Of a stretch of DNA of 33,491 nucleotides, positions 24,285-32,795 are shown one piece after another. A program made the position numbers and the translations under genes. Each line of letters opens with the position of its first letter. The stretch's first letter is position 1. This stretch comes from Anaerolineae bacterium. Lineage in GTDB: Bacteria > Chloroflexota > Anaerolineae > B4-G1. Location: contig JAOAAG010000070.1 in NCBI GenBank assembly GCA_026418995.1, positions 1 through 33,491 of the forward strand, in the 5' to 3' direction. The notes below the pieces were generated by a model. The model ran no database searches, had not been told where the DNA came from, and saw nothing but the letters and a program-made list of their open reading frames with translations.

Positions 24285-27137
24285 TCACTCGCTCCTCCGC
24301 CCGCTCAGCTCGGCGCCATCCAAATACCAGCGCCCATCCTGGCGCACGAGATACCACCGCACGGTCGCCTCATCCTCCGGCTCACGACCATCAGGCTCGC
24401 AGACCACACTGAAGTCAAAAACGGCCTGTTCTGCGGTATGTTCTCTGGCCCGTAGATCGGTCACGCGCACGCGCGTGCCCTCGTCGGAAGAAAGGCTACA
24501 GCCGCACAGTCCGGTACTGCACCCGGCCACCCGTGCCCATCCCTGTGGCGTAAATAACTTCTCCACCCATGCCTCATCGCCGTAGTGGTTATAGAAAGCC
24601 AGCACCACCTTCTCGGGATACGGGGAGCGCAGGACATCGGCAGGTTCCTCGTGGTAGAAAGCTAGCTCGTACTTTTCTGGCATCACCAGCACTCCGAGTT
24701 CCCCAGGTTGATAGTAGGTTCTCCCCTCCAGAGGACGATAGAACTGGCGCAGGGCCAACTGGGCGCGATGGGGCAGCCGCTGCTCGACCGTCACCTCGTC
24801 GCGACCGGCCTCGACGCGGCTACCCACAAAGTGGCCCCTCGGCACATATTCCTTCCTGGTGGCATCCCAGGAAAAGAGGGAAAGCCGGGTCGTGCGGCCA
24901 TCGCAACGATCCCGCACCACCAGCTCGGGGCCAGCCAGTCCCGAAAGGAGCTCCTCCATCGCCACGAGACACTCGCACTCACACAGGTACTCTCCTTCAC
25001 GCGGCCAGAGCTCATAACCGACCAGCACGGTGCCGCTATTTTCGGTCCGGTAGACGATCCCGCCGATCGGCTTGCCCTCCTCCCCGCTTCCCTCTGAGAG
25101 GTCAAAGCGGTAGAGTACCACCCACTCCTCATGACCATCGCTGTCGGTATCGAGGCGATAGGTGTGGACAAGTTTCCAGTGGTCGGGCAACGACACCGGC
25201 AGTGATCCCTTCCAGGGGCGTATATACCAGGCCCCAGCGGCAAGTGCCATGATAACCAGTATGGCGAGCATGGCCAGCAGGCCGCCATAGCTACGGCGCA
25301 GCCTGATGGGGCGTTGCTGCACGGCTCGCAGCAGCATTCCCGCAGCCAAACGTTTGCCCACTCTGTAATCGGGGCGTTCACGTACGATCTCAGCGAAGGC
25401 CTGCTGTGCCTTTTGCCAGCGCCGCTTTTCCAGAGCAGCCAGCCCCTCGGTGAAGAGACGAGCCAGCATCAGCTCTTTCTGGCAGCGTTCGTGGGCTGCT
25501 TGCCATTCCTCTACCCTCTCCCCATCAGGGATTTGCTGCATCAGCCGCTCGTAAATTGCCGCGGCCTGGGCCCACTGTGCGGACTGCTCAAAGGTGCGTG
25601 CCTGCGTTTCGAGCCGTCGCGCCAGAATACCGTTGCGAATGCGCTGAGCTGTATAGTCACCAGGGGAGACCTGCAAGATCCGTTCACAGGACGCCAGGGC
25701 GCCATCCTCATCACCGCGTTCCTCACGTGCTCTGGCCTGTGCCACTAGAGCACGGGTAAGCGCCACACGTGCCTCCTTGCGGTCCAGCTCGTACGCTCGC
25801 TCCAGCTCGGCGACCGCTTCATCAGGGCGGGAGAGGCTGAGCAAAGTCTCCCCCAGACGCAGCCGGGCCCGGAAGTGGTCAGGATAGGCCGCGAGGGCAT
25901 CCCGAAAGTAACGCTCGGCCATCTGCCACTGCTCCCGGCGGAAGAATTCCTGTCCGATGCCGAACAGCTCATCCGCCAGCGGGTCCACGCGATCCAGCTC
26001 CTCCTTGGCGTCGTCGAGCGTATAGCGACGCCGCACCCAGCGACGCAGCAGCTCCAACGTGAAACGATGCTCGCCCTCTTCGACCAGCTCCAGGACGCGC
26101 CGTCTGACCAGGTCGCGCGGCGCCCGTAGCTCCACCTCACGCGTACACAACCTGGCGGCATGATCGGCCAGGGTTTGCAACACCCGCTCCTCGGCGACGA
26201 CCTCCCCCTCTCCGGCCAGCCCGGCTAGCCCAATAGCGTAAATTCTCTCGGCGAGACTGAGCCCCTCCCAGAGCCAGGTGAAGGGTTGCTCCGCGGTGTC
26301 CACCAGAGTTGCCGCAGCCGCTTCCACCTCCTCCACACCGATACGCGGTATCCTGACCGGGTTGGAGGCATAGGCCTGCTCCCAGAGATGCCAGCAGAGC
26401 AACTGAGTGAAATAGGGATGGCCGGCGGTGAAGCTCAGAACACGCGCCACCGCCTGGTCGGTGAACTGGAGGGTGTGGCCCAGCTCCGCCTGGCGCACCA
26501 GTGCCTCGGCGCTTTCGCGTTCCAGCACCCAGATCTCCTTCACTGCCGAAGCTTTGAACATCGCAGTGAAGTCCACGTTCACATCCTCAACCCGGCGTCC
26601 CAGGGTGAAGACAAAGGCCGGCCTGGGATCCTGGGTCATCAGGCGACGCGCAAAACGGAACAGGGAGTGCCAGGCCGATGTCGGCGGAAGCTCTTTTTCG
26701 TTCACCGCTCCAGGGATGCCGAACTCGTCGAAGAGAAAGACGAGGCGACGGCTTTCTCCAAGCGCTTCATACACCGCGGGCAGGAAGGTACGACTGAAAA
26801 AGAGGCCCCGGTCATCGAACAGGGTCGGGTCGGGGAGGGCAAGACCTGCCCGCTCGGCGACTGCGCTGGCTATCTCGGCCAGCACCTCGCCCAGGGGACG
26901 CTCTGCCTGATCGTGGAGGTCAAAGTAAACGGGGAGGAAAAGCTCTGGCGGCAGCAGGCGGTAGAGCTGAAGCAGCACGCTGGTCTTGCCTATGCGGCGC
27001 TGGCCGAACAACACCAGCGAGCGCGTGAGCGGATTGCTCAACCGCTGAGCTATCCACTCCAGCACTTCCCGCCGACCAAAGAATCCCCTTCCTCCTACCG
27101 GCGGCCCCGCCACGTAGGGATTGACCAGTTGAGCCAT
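24285..27137 (-). CDS. STAND/AAA ATPase with TPR repeats, a transmembrane helix and a C-terminal extracytoplasmic domain
   Basis: This 950-residue protein starts NPYVAGPPVGGRGFFGRR, the usual opening of a large STAND/AAA_16-like ATPase group. Walker A is GQRRIGKT at residues 45-52 and Walker B LVFLFDEFG at 132-140. A winged-helix region follows to about 390. TPR-like repeats cover about 395-600 (e.g. QWQMAERYFRDALAAYPDHFRARLRLGE). One transmembrane helix lies at about 616-640 (LLAMLAILVIMALAAGAWYI). The remaining ~310 residues should be outside the membrane and contain several Cys (CECECLVAM; CSTGLCGCSL); that part resembles nothing I can name. The ATG at 27137 has GGGGGG 8 nt upstream. It follows the macrodomain gene by 22 bp. 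The layout suggests a transmembrane sensor or signalling NTPase. Confidence 0.85.
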   Translation of the reverse strand: MAQLVNPYVAGPPVGGRGFFGRREVLEWIAQRLSNPLTRSLVLFGQRRIGKTSVLLQLYRLLPPELFLPVYFDLHDQAERPLGEVLAEIASAVAERAGLALPDPTLFDDRGLFFSRTFLPAVYEALGESRRLVFLFDEFGIPGAVNEKELPPTSAWHSLFRFARRLMTQDPRPAFVFTLGRRVEDVNVDFTAMFKASAVKEIWVLERESAEALVRQAELGHTLQFTDQAVARVLSFTAGHPYFTQLLCWHLWEQAYASNPVRIPRIGVEEVEAAAATLVDTAEQPFTWLWEGLSLAERIYAIGLAGLAGEGEVVAEERVLQTLADHAARLCTREVELRAPRDLVRRRVLELVEEGEHRFTLELLRRWVRRRYTLDDAKEELDRVDPLADELFGIGQEFFRREQWQMAERYFRDALAAYPDHFRARLRLGETLLSLSRPDEAVAELERAYELDRKEARVALTRALVAQARAREERGDEDGALASCERILQVSPGDYTAQRIRNGILARRLETQARTFEQSAQWAQAAAIYERLMQQIPDGERVEEWQAAHERCQKELMLARLFTEGLAALEKRRWQKAQQAFAEIVRERPDYRVGKRLAAGMLLRAVQQRPIRLRRSYGGLLAMLAILVIMALAAGAWYIRPWKGSLPVSLPDHWKLVHTYRLDTDSDGHEEWVVLYRFDLSEGSGEEGKPIGGIVYRTENSGTVLVGYELWPREGEYLCECECLVAMEELLSGLAGPELVVRDRCDGRTTRLSLFSWDATRKEYVPRGHFVGSRVEAGRDEVTVEQRLPHRAQLALRQFYRPLEGRTYYQPGELGVLVMPEKYELAFYHEEPADVLRSPYPEKVVLAFYNHYGDEAWVEKLFTPQGWARVAGCSTGLCGCSLSSDEGTRVRVTDLRAREHTAEQAVFDFSVVCEPDGREPEDEATVRWYLVRQDGRWYLDGAELSGRRSE

Positions 27138-27159
27138 CTACACGACCCCCCAACAGCGC

Positions 27160-27705
27160 TCAGCCTCCCCACTGCGCCCTGAGCTCTCCGGCAAAGGTTT
27201 CAAATGCCGAGCGGCCGTACAAACAGAGCATAACCCGCTCCAACAGCGTATCTCCGCTCAGGTACTCGATGATTGTACGGATCATCACCTGGGCCGCCTG
27301 GTCCATGGGATAGCCGAAGATGCCCGTGCTGATGGCCGGCAGGGCGATGGAGCGAATATGGTGTTCATCGGCCAGGCGCAGAGCAGCACGCACCGCAGAG
27401 GCCAACAGTTCTGCCGAACGCGGGGTACCATCGTAGACAGGACCCACAGCGTGGATCACATAACGCGCTTTGAGCGCACCCCCTGAGGTGATCGCCGCAG
27501 AACCGGTGGGCACCGGCCCATGCTCACGCACCCACCTGTCACTTTCCTGCTGGATGACCGGCCCCCCCTTGCGGGAGATCACCCCAGCCACTCCGCCGCC
27601 GTGGGCCAGACGCTCATTCGCCGCGTTGACAATGGCCTCCACCTCCAGCTCTGTGATATCCCCCTCCACCAACTCCAGCAGAGTACGATTGACCGTGACC
27701 TTCAT
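27160..27705 (-). CDS. Macrodomain (ADP-ribose-binding) protein
   Basis: This 181-residue protein is almost entirely one macrodomain, the module that binds or hydrolyses ADP-ribose derivatives such as O-acetyl-ADP-ribose, mono-ADP-ribosylated proteins or Appr-1''-p. Motifs are VEAIVNAANERLAHGGGVAGVI (the Asn and Gly-rich loop contacting ribose), ARYVIHAVGPVYDGT, and ALPAISTGIFGYP, the phosphate-binding loop. The pattern resembles YmdB/MacroD-type deacetylases. ATG at 27705 was chosen over an in-frame TTG at 27723 because it has a GAGGTG site and leaves 7 bp after truD. It is cotranscribed with truD upstream and the ATPase-TPR gene downstream. An ADP-ribosylglycohydrolase-family gene also occurs at 2.9 kb. 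Confidence 0.93.
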   Translation of the reverse strand: MKVTVNRTLLELVEGDITELEVEAIVNAANERLAHGGGVAGVISRKGGPVIQQESDRWVREHGPVPTGSAAITSGGALKARYVIHAVGPVYDGTPRSAELLASAVRAALRLADEHHIRSIALPAISTGIFGYPMDQAAQVMIRTIIEYLSGDTLLERVMLCLYGRSAFETFAGELRAQWGG

Positions 27706-27712
27706 TTTCACC

Positions 27713-28885
27713 TCACACCGCAAGAGCTTTCACCACCAGCGTCGCATAACTACCCCTGGGCAGAGTGAACTGTAGTGTGAGCTTGCTGCGACCAGGAAAC
27801 CGCTCATCGGTCGTCGGTTCCGAGACCTCCAATTGCCGCGGAAAGAGGAACAGGGCGCGTTTGCCCTTCGGCAGATAGGCCTTCTTCAGAATACGCGCCT
27901 TGAGATCCTGCAAGGTCAACCCTTCCTCGGCCAGAACGTGTGCCACAATGGCGGACAATCCTCGGTCGGTATAGACGGCCCGGTGATTAGGAAGCTGGAT
28001 CGCTATCCCTCGATCCACCTGTGCAGGTAACCGGTAATATATCGGGAGGCGTTCGTCGGCAACCTCGAGCTGACCATATGCGACGCACTCACCCAGCAGT
28101 GCTACCAGATACCGTCCCCCGATGCGATTCCACAGCATAGACTGATAGCCCGCCAGATAAAGACTGAGCAGTCGGGGCGTGATCAGATTGAGCGCTTTGC
28201 GGTACTCGTGCTCACCGCCCGCAGGGTGATCCCGCAGGTAGGTGAGTATGGAGCGGTAGTTGGAGGGGCGAGGAGCGGCCCCAAACAGCCTCTCCCAATC
28301 CCCCCACTGAGCTGCGGCGAAGGCTTTGAACTTCCTGGCCTCGGCCGTATCGCCGACGAAGGGCAGCGTAAGATAGGCGCGCAGCGCACTCGCCGCATCC
28401 CGACGTAAGATATGTTTACCAATGTGCTCTCCCTCCCGGGCATGGGAGCCAAAGCGCTGCTCATCGAAATAGTTAGGGAGACCGAACTGAGATATCTGCT
28501 CGGCCCTCCTCTGAATGTGGGAGACCTCAGTGGGGGAAAGGTCACGTACGGTGATGGTGAAACGGTTGGCAAGCACATCCGAGGGAGTCAGAGGACGCTC
28601 GGTGTGGCCCAGCAGATGTGCCTCAAAGCCCTTGCCGACCAGGTGCGGCGGGCCACCGCCACGTATAGATACGTGTTGCACAGCGAGCGCCCGTTTATCC
28701 TTCAAGGCCGGGCACACCACCGCCGTCTGGGTAATGCCCAACATCCGTGCCAGTTGTGCCTGGAGCTGCAAAGTGGTGATGCCGCGCTTACGCACGCGGT
28801 ACACAGCAAAAGCACCCGCCGGTACAAAGCGAGGCCTGACCTGTTCCTCGACGATAAAGTCAGCAGGGCATACTTTGTACCTCAT
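27713..28885 (-). CDS. truD: tRNA pseudouridine(13) synthase TruD
   Basis: This 390-residue protein is TruD, which isomerises uridine 13 in the D arm of tRNA-Glu. The catalytic aspartate is D63 in ALKDKRALAVQ, the TruD-specific K-D motif. NYFDEQRFG at 138-146 is the conserved family motif, and the TRUD insertion domain follows (roughly 160-320). The C-terminus contains TLQFTLPRGSYATLV, typical of TruD. Length matches the archaeal/eukaryotic-like and bacterial range. The ATG at 28885 has GGTGG 4 nt upstream. It lies 58 bp after the dehydrogenase gene and directly before the macrodomain gene on the same strand. Confidence 0.93.
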   Translation of the reverse strand: MRYKVCPADFIVEEQVRPRFVPAGAFAVYRVRKRGITTLQLQAQLARMLGITQTAVVCPALKDKRALAVQHVSIRGGGPPHLVGKGFEAHLLGHTERPLTPSDVLANRFTITVRDLSPTEVSHIQRRAEQISQFGLPNYFDEQRFGSHAREGEHIGKHILRRDAASALRAYLTLPFVGDTAEARKFKAFAAAQWGDWERLFGAAPRPSNYRSILTYLRDHPAGGEHEYRKALNLITPRLLSLYLAGYQSMLWNRIGGRYLVALLGECVAYGQLEVADERLPIYYRLPAQVDRGIAIQLPNHRAVYTDRGLSAIVAHVLAEEGLTLQDLKARILKKAYLPKGKRALFLFPRQLEVSEPTTDERFPGRSKLTLQFTLPRGSYATLVVKALAV

Positions 28886-28943
28886 CTGTCCACCCGTGGC
28901 TCTCGGCGATACCCTCGCCCACCGAACCAGGCCGGTACCGCGC

Positions 28944-30047
28944 CTAGAAGTAATCCTCGTACCCGGCTATCTGCAGCTCGTCCCGCATAATTTGCAATTC
29001 GCGGCGCAGATTACGGTTCACAGGAATACCCTGCGCGCGGACACGCTGCTCACTTTCATACTCCTTTTCCCCCGCTACATAGATGCGCGCCTCTCCTGGG
29101 GCCTTGCGCGCATTCTGCAGCGCCCGCATAATCCCGCCGGTAATGCTGCGGGAGAGTTCCAGAGGAATAAAATGCTCAATGTGGATAGCCAAAAAGAAGT
29201 GGCCGAGCATATACGGCCGTCGCGAGCCATCCGGGGCGATCCCCAGCAGGTCCTTCATAAACACGCCAGCGCACAGGGAGGCCGAAAGAATCTCGACCAT
29301 CGCCGCCAGGCCGTAGCCCTTGTATCCGGCCATCAACTCCCCGGCGCCTCCGAGAGGGAGCAGCGCGACCACTCCCCGCTCCAGCCCATCCAGAATGTCC
29401 TGCGCGTCGGTGAGCGGATTGCCCTGCCCGTCAACCACCCAGCCCTCGGGAATGGGTTTTCCCGCCCGGACCGCCACCTCGATCTTGCCCCTTTGGGTAA
29501 TCGAGGTCGCACCATCGAAGCAGAAGGGGTAGTCCATGTCCGAAGGCGCCGCGAAGGCGATGGGGTTCGTGCCCAGCATCGGCTCCGTGCTGAAGGTGGG
29601 GGCGATAGCAGGCCGGGCATTGGTCACAGCCAGGCCCATCATCCCTTCGCGGGCTGCCATCAGCGGGTAGTAGCCCGCGATGCCGAAATGGGTCGAGTTG
29701 CGCACTGCGACCGCTCCCAGGCCGTATTTCCTGGCCTTATCCATTGCCATACGCATCGAGCGGTAGGCAACGACATGCCCCATCCCGTGCTGTCCATCCA
29801 CTACGGCCGTGGTCTCCGTTTCCTTGACTATCTTCAACTCGGTTGTCGGGGATTGTACCCCGGCCCGTATGCGGTCGTAGTAATACTTGAGGCGGCCCAC
29901 GCCATGCGACTCAATGCCCCGCAGGTCAGAAGTGATCAGCACGTCGGTGCAGATACGGGCGTCTTCCTCCGGCACGCCCAGCCTGCGGAACACATCGAAC
30001 ATGAAGCTAGCCACCACGTCCACAGGAAGATAGGTGATCTCCTCCAT
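28944..30047 (-). CDS. Malate/L-lactate dehydrogenase family oxidoreductase (Ldh_2)
   Basis: This 367-residue protein belongs to the Ldh_2 family of NAD(P)-dependent 2-hydroxyacid dehydrogenases (malate, L-lactate, ureidoglycolate, sulfolactate). LRGIESHGVGRL at 42-53 carries H48, a family-specific His, and NSTHFGIAGYY at 117-127 carries the catalytic H120. LGTNPIAFAAPS and GYKGYGLAAMVEILSASL are the cofactor and substrate-binding blocks. Length is typical (about 340-370). The substrate cannot be set from sequence. The ribosome binding site (GGTGAGGAG) partly overlaps a hairpin formed with the repeat box at 30069-30083. It lies 30 bp after the GyrA-CTD-like gene. Confidence 0.93.
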   Translation of the reverse strand: MEEITYLPVDVVASFMFDVFRRLGVPEEDARICTDVLITSDLRGIESHGVGRLKYYYDRIRAGVQSPTTELKIVKETETTAVVDGQHGMGHVVAYRSMRMAMDKARKYGLGAVAVRNSTHFGIAGYYPLMAAREGMMGLAVTNARPAIAPTFSTEPMLGTNPIAFAAPSDMDYPFCFDGATSITQRGKIEVAVRAGKPIPEGWVVDGQGNPLTDAQDILDGLERGVVALLPLGGAGELMAGYKGYGLAAMVEILSASLCAGVFMKDLLGIAPDGSRRPYMLGHFFLAIHIEHFIPLELSRSITGGIMRALQNARKAPGEARIYVAGEKEYESEQRVRAQGIPVNRNLRRELQIMRDELQIAGYEDYF

Positions 30048-30057
30048 CTGCCACTCC

Positions 30058-30083
30058 TCACCTGCCTCAGGTGACAGTCACTT
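30058..30083. repeat. AGGTGACNGTCACTT box with short hairpin (locus 2)
   Basis: A full box AGGTGACAGTCACTT is at 30069-30083. Its AGGTGA end can pair with TCACCT at 30058-30063 over a 5-nt loop, so the second arm is a degraded copy. The TGA stop of the GyrA-CTD-like gene (30078-30080) lies inside the box, and the hairpin covers part of the ribosome binding site of the dehydrogenase gene. Confidence 0.7.
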
Positions 30084-31163
30084 CCCAGGGTGACCGGCAC
30101 CCGACACGGCCACTGCGACCGCCTCGTCTCCCCGCAGGGAGATACAGTTTACCCCTTGCACAGCCCCCTCCTTCGGCAGTAGCTCAGCAGCGGAGAAACG
30201 TATGATCTTACCCAGGCGGGAGATGATGAAGATATCATCTTCCCGGCCGACCACCGAGGCCCCAACCAGTTGCTCCGTCTTCATCGCCACCTTGCCGCTG
30301 GCGCCGGGCGCTTTGTTGGCATGGAAACCGGAGACCGTGCGCAGGGCACCACGGCCATCCGCCCCAAGCAGGAAGAGCTGGTCATCCTCCCGCACGGCGG
30401 TTATTGCCACTGCCTCGTCATCTCGCCCCAGGCGTATGCCCAGGCAGCCGCGGGTCGGCACCATGCGGGCCGCGAAGCGGATACCCAGCCCACTCCGGGT
30501 AGCTATCAACAGGTCCTCATCCCCGCGACACCAGCATGCAGAGACAGGCGGGGAAAACTTCGCCACATCGTAGAGTACGGTGCCGGGGAGCAGTTTCTCG
30601 CCGAAGAGGTGGCCAGTAAACCAGAGCACGTAGCCGCGCCTGGTCAGCAGGGCCACGTAGAGGCCGCCCAGGTCGGGGAAAGCCAGGGCCAGGCGCTCAC
30701 CCTGGTTGAGCCCAAAGCGGGCCAGGAGAGGCGTTCCCCTGGCGCGTACCGGCGCCTCTGGCAGCTCGAGCAGGGAGATGCGAAAGGCACGTCCTTGGTC
30801 GGTGAGCAGGATCAGGCTCCGGCTCGCATCAGCAATGATCAAAAAGGCGGGGGGATCCTCTTCAGGGGTGTCGAGATCGAAGATGCCCATACCACCGCGT
30901 CGCTGACGAGCATAAAGGTGGCGCGGGGTACGCTTGGCCACACCCGACCGGCTGATCGTGATGACACTGAGCGGTGTCGGTGGCTCAGCCGGTTCGGCAG
31001 GCAAGGAGTCAGCTTCCCCTTGAGTAACTGCCCGCTCCCTCCGCGCCTGGACGGTAGCCCGCCGCTCCTCTTTAAGCCTGGCCAGTTCCGCCTCCAGGGC
31101 CTCGATGTAAGCCCGCACGGGCGCGGGTAGACCCTCCAGATCAGGACGTTCGATGTCAGGCAT
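30078..31163 (-). CDS. Free-standing DNA gyrase A C-terminal-like beta-propeller protein
   Basis: This 361-residue protein consists of a short helical N-terminus (EGLPAPVRAYIEALEAELARLKEE, probably coiled coil), a linker rich in Pro and Glu, and about six GyrA_C-type propeller blades. Blade signatures include FLIIADASRSLILLTDQGRAFRI, LYVALLTRRGYVLWF, LLIATRSGLGIRF, LFLLGADGRGALRTVSGF and IFIISRLGKIIRFSAAEL. QRRGGMGIFDLD at about 87-98 resembles the GyrA box (QRRGGKG), which wraps DNA in gyrase. The breakage-reunion domain with the catalytic Tyr is missing, so it cannot cleave DNA. It probably binds or bends DNA, or modulates a topoisomerase; this is inference. Stop codon lies within a repeat box. 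Confidence 0.85.
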   Translation of the reverse strand: MPDIERPDLEGLPAPVRAYIEALEAELARLKEERRATVQARRERAVTQGEADSLPAEPAEPPTPLSVITISRSGVAKRTPRHLYARQRRGGMGIFDLDTPEEDPPAFLIIADASRSLILLTDQGRAFRISLLELPEAPVRARGTPLLARFGLNQGERLALAFPDLGGLYVALLTRRGYVLWFTGHLFGEKLLPGTVLYDVAKFSPPVSACWCRGDEDLLIATRSGLGIRFAARMVPTRGCLGIRLGRDDEAVAITAVREDDQLFLLGADGRGALRTVSGFHANKAPGASGKVAMKTEQLVGASVVGREDDIFIISRLGKIIRFSAAELLPKEGAVQGVNCISLRGDEAVAVAVSGAGHPGK

Positions 31164-31201
31164 CGCAACATGTCATCTGGTAGAAGATAGCAGCCGAGCA
31201 T

Positions 31202-31230
31202 ATCATATCCCATGTGGCCTTAAAAAGCAA
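31202..31230 (-). promoter_or_regulatory. Promoter of the GyrA-CTD-like to ATPase-TPR operon
   Basis: On the minus strand TTGCTT (31230-31225) and TATGAT (31207-31202) are 17 bp apart (4 and 5 of 6 matches), 38 bp upstream of the ATG at 31163. The five downstream genes have gaps of only 7-58 bp. Confidence 0.6.
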
Positions 31231-31307
31231 ATCCTCATGGCAGGGTGGCTCCCACTCTGGCGTGAGCGGGTTTTCACCCCCACAAAGCAGCCTTTCCATG
31301 CTGGCTG

Positions 31308-31327
31308 GGCGGGCTGAAGAACCCGCC
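31308..31327. other. GC-rich hairpin downstream of the amidohydrolase gene
   Basis: GGCGGG (31308-31313) pairs with CCCGCC (31322-31327) over an 8-nt loop, about 75 bp after the amidohydrolase stop and before the next promoter. No T-tract follows on the minus strand, so termination here is only suggested. Confidence 0.25.
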
Positions 31328-31399
31328 TCACGGGCCCCGGTGCTATCCCTGGGAAGCTGCGAGGGGAAACGGTGCCCCTGGAGTGGCCCGCTGAGGCGC

Positions 31400-32779
31400 T
31401 CACGAAGCGATAAGCGCGCGAGCGATCCGATTATGCCGCACGATCAGTGGCTCCAGGTCCACCGTTGTCAGGCGTCCATCTTCCACGACCAACCGGCCGT
31501 TGATCACGGCGAGGTCTACCCGCTGGGGCGAGCAGAAGACCAGGGCAGCCAGTGGATCATGCAGGGCGCCCGCGTAATCCAGGCGCTCCAGCCGCAAGCC
31601 AATGAAATCGGCAGCCTTGCCTGGAGCCAACTGGCCGATATCATCGCGTCCCAGCACCGCCGCCCCACCCCGTGTTGCCAGCCACAGTGCCTCGCGTGCG
31701 CTCAGGCCAGGGCCTCCGTTGCCCCTGGCAGGGAGCAGAGCTGTTCTAACCCTTTGCAATAGCAGCGCCATACGCGCCTCGGCCAGCAGGTGGGAGGAGT
31801 CGTTGCTGGCAGAGCCGTCCACTCCCAATCCTACCTTCACCCCGGCGTCGAGATAAGCCCGCACTGGCGCGATGCCGGAGGCCAACCGCATGTTGGAGCT
31901 CGGGCAATGACACACCCCGGTGTGTGTGCGGGCAAACCGGCCCACCTCAGCGTCGTTGAGGTGCACGCAGTGAGCATGCCACACATCCTCCCCCATCCAT
32001 CCCAGCTCCTCTGCATACTCAACTGGACGGCGACCGAACCGCTCCAGGCAAAAGCGCTCCTCGTCCAGCGTCTCAGCCAGGTGGGTGTGCAGACGCACAC
32101 CGTAGGAGCGTGCCAGCGCTGCCGATTCTCGCATCAGGTGAGGGGTAACAGAGAAGGGGGAACAGGGCGCGATGCCGATGCGCACCATCGCGCCCGGCGA
32201 GGGGTCGTGGTATGTCTCGATCACCCGTCTCATATCGCGCAGGATAGCCTCCTCGTCCTCAACAAGGGAGTCCGGCGGCAACCCTCCCTGGCTCTCCCCC
32301 AGACTCATCGCGCCACGGCAGGCGTGGAAGCGTATGCCGATTTCCTGTGCCGCACGGATCTCATCGTCAATCCGGCAGTCGTTAGGGTAGAGATAGAGGT
32401 GATCGGACGAGGTGGTACAGCCGGAGAGCATCAGTTCTGCCAGTCCCACCAGCGCACTGACGTATACAGCCTCACCGGTCAGCCTAGCCCATATTGGATA
32501 GAGCGTCTTGAGCCACTGGAACAGGGGGGCATCCTGAGCAGCGGGGAGGGCCCGCGTCAAGGTCTGATAGAGATGGTGGTGGGTGTTGATCAGCCCCGGC
32601 AGGATAAGCATGCCCCGCGCGTCTATCACGCGGTCAGCAACAGGGGGGAGTTCTGAAGTAGGGCCAACCTGCTCGATCATGTTGTCTCGCACGAGCAGTC
32701 CGCCGTCCTCTATGCGGCGTTCACCCATTGCCTCCATAGTAACCAGCAGGTCGGCGTGTTTGAGCAGCAGCGTAGACAT
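31400..32779 (-). CDS. 8-oxoguanine deaminase-like amidohydrolase
   Basis: This 459-residue protein is an amidohydrolase-superfamily deaminase. The metal site begins with LPGLINTHHHLYQTLTRA (H67 and H69), continues with HTHLAE and WHAHCVHL, and ends with the aspartate in GVDGSASND. The NTHHHxYQTLTRA...AQDAxLFxWLKTLYPIWA pattern is that of 8-oxoguanine deaminases and hydroxydechloroatrazine hydrolases (AtzB/TrzN relatives), which remove an amino group from purine or triazine rings. 8-Oxoguanine is the most likely substrate; guanine or another purine is possible. The start at ATG 32779 has AAGGAG 5 nt upstream; an earlier in-frame ATG at 32794 lies next to the inverted repeat. It sits downstream of ssb, which fits nucleotide-damage handling. 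Confidence 0.88.
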   Translation of the reverse strand: MSTLLLKHADLLVTMEAMGERRIEDGGLLVRDNMIEQVGPTSELPPVADRVIDARGMLILPGLINTHHHLYQTLTRALPAAQDAPLFQWLKTLYPIWARLTGEAVYVSALVGLAELMLSGCTTSSDHLYLYPNDCRIDDEIRAAQEIGIRFHACRGAMSLGESQGGLPPDSLVEDEEAILRDMRRVIETYHDPSPGAMVRIGIAPCSPFSVTPHLMRESAALARSYGVRLHTHLAETLDEERFCLERFGRRPVEYAEELGWMGEDVWHAHCVHLNDAEVGRFARTHTGVCHCPSSNMRLASGIAPVRAYLDAGVKVGLGVDGSASNDSSHLLAEARMALLLQRVRTALLPARGNGGPGLSAREALWLATRGGAAVLGRDDIGQLAPGKAADFIGLRLERLDYAGALHDPLAALVFCSPQRVDLAVINGRLVVEDGRLTTVDLEPLIVRHNRIARALIAS

Positions 32780-32795
32780 GTGGGCTCCTTGCACA

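Noticed and set aside
21044-27137. Assignment of the two STAND NTPases to a known antiphage class such as Avs
   Set aside because: Neither protein shows a nuclease, protease, TIR or other effector domain, and one has an outer-facing C-terminus, so a named class cannot be supported.
28515-30074. A 519-codon plus-strand frame antisense to truD and the dehydrogenase gene
   Set aside because: Its translation has no family signal and the minus-strand genes have complete catalytic motifs over the same bases.
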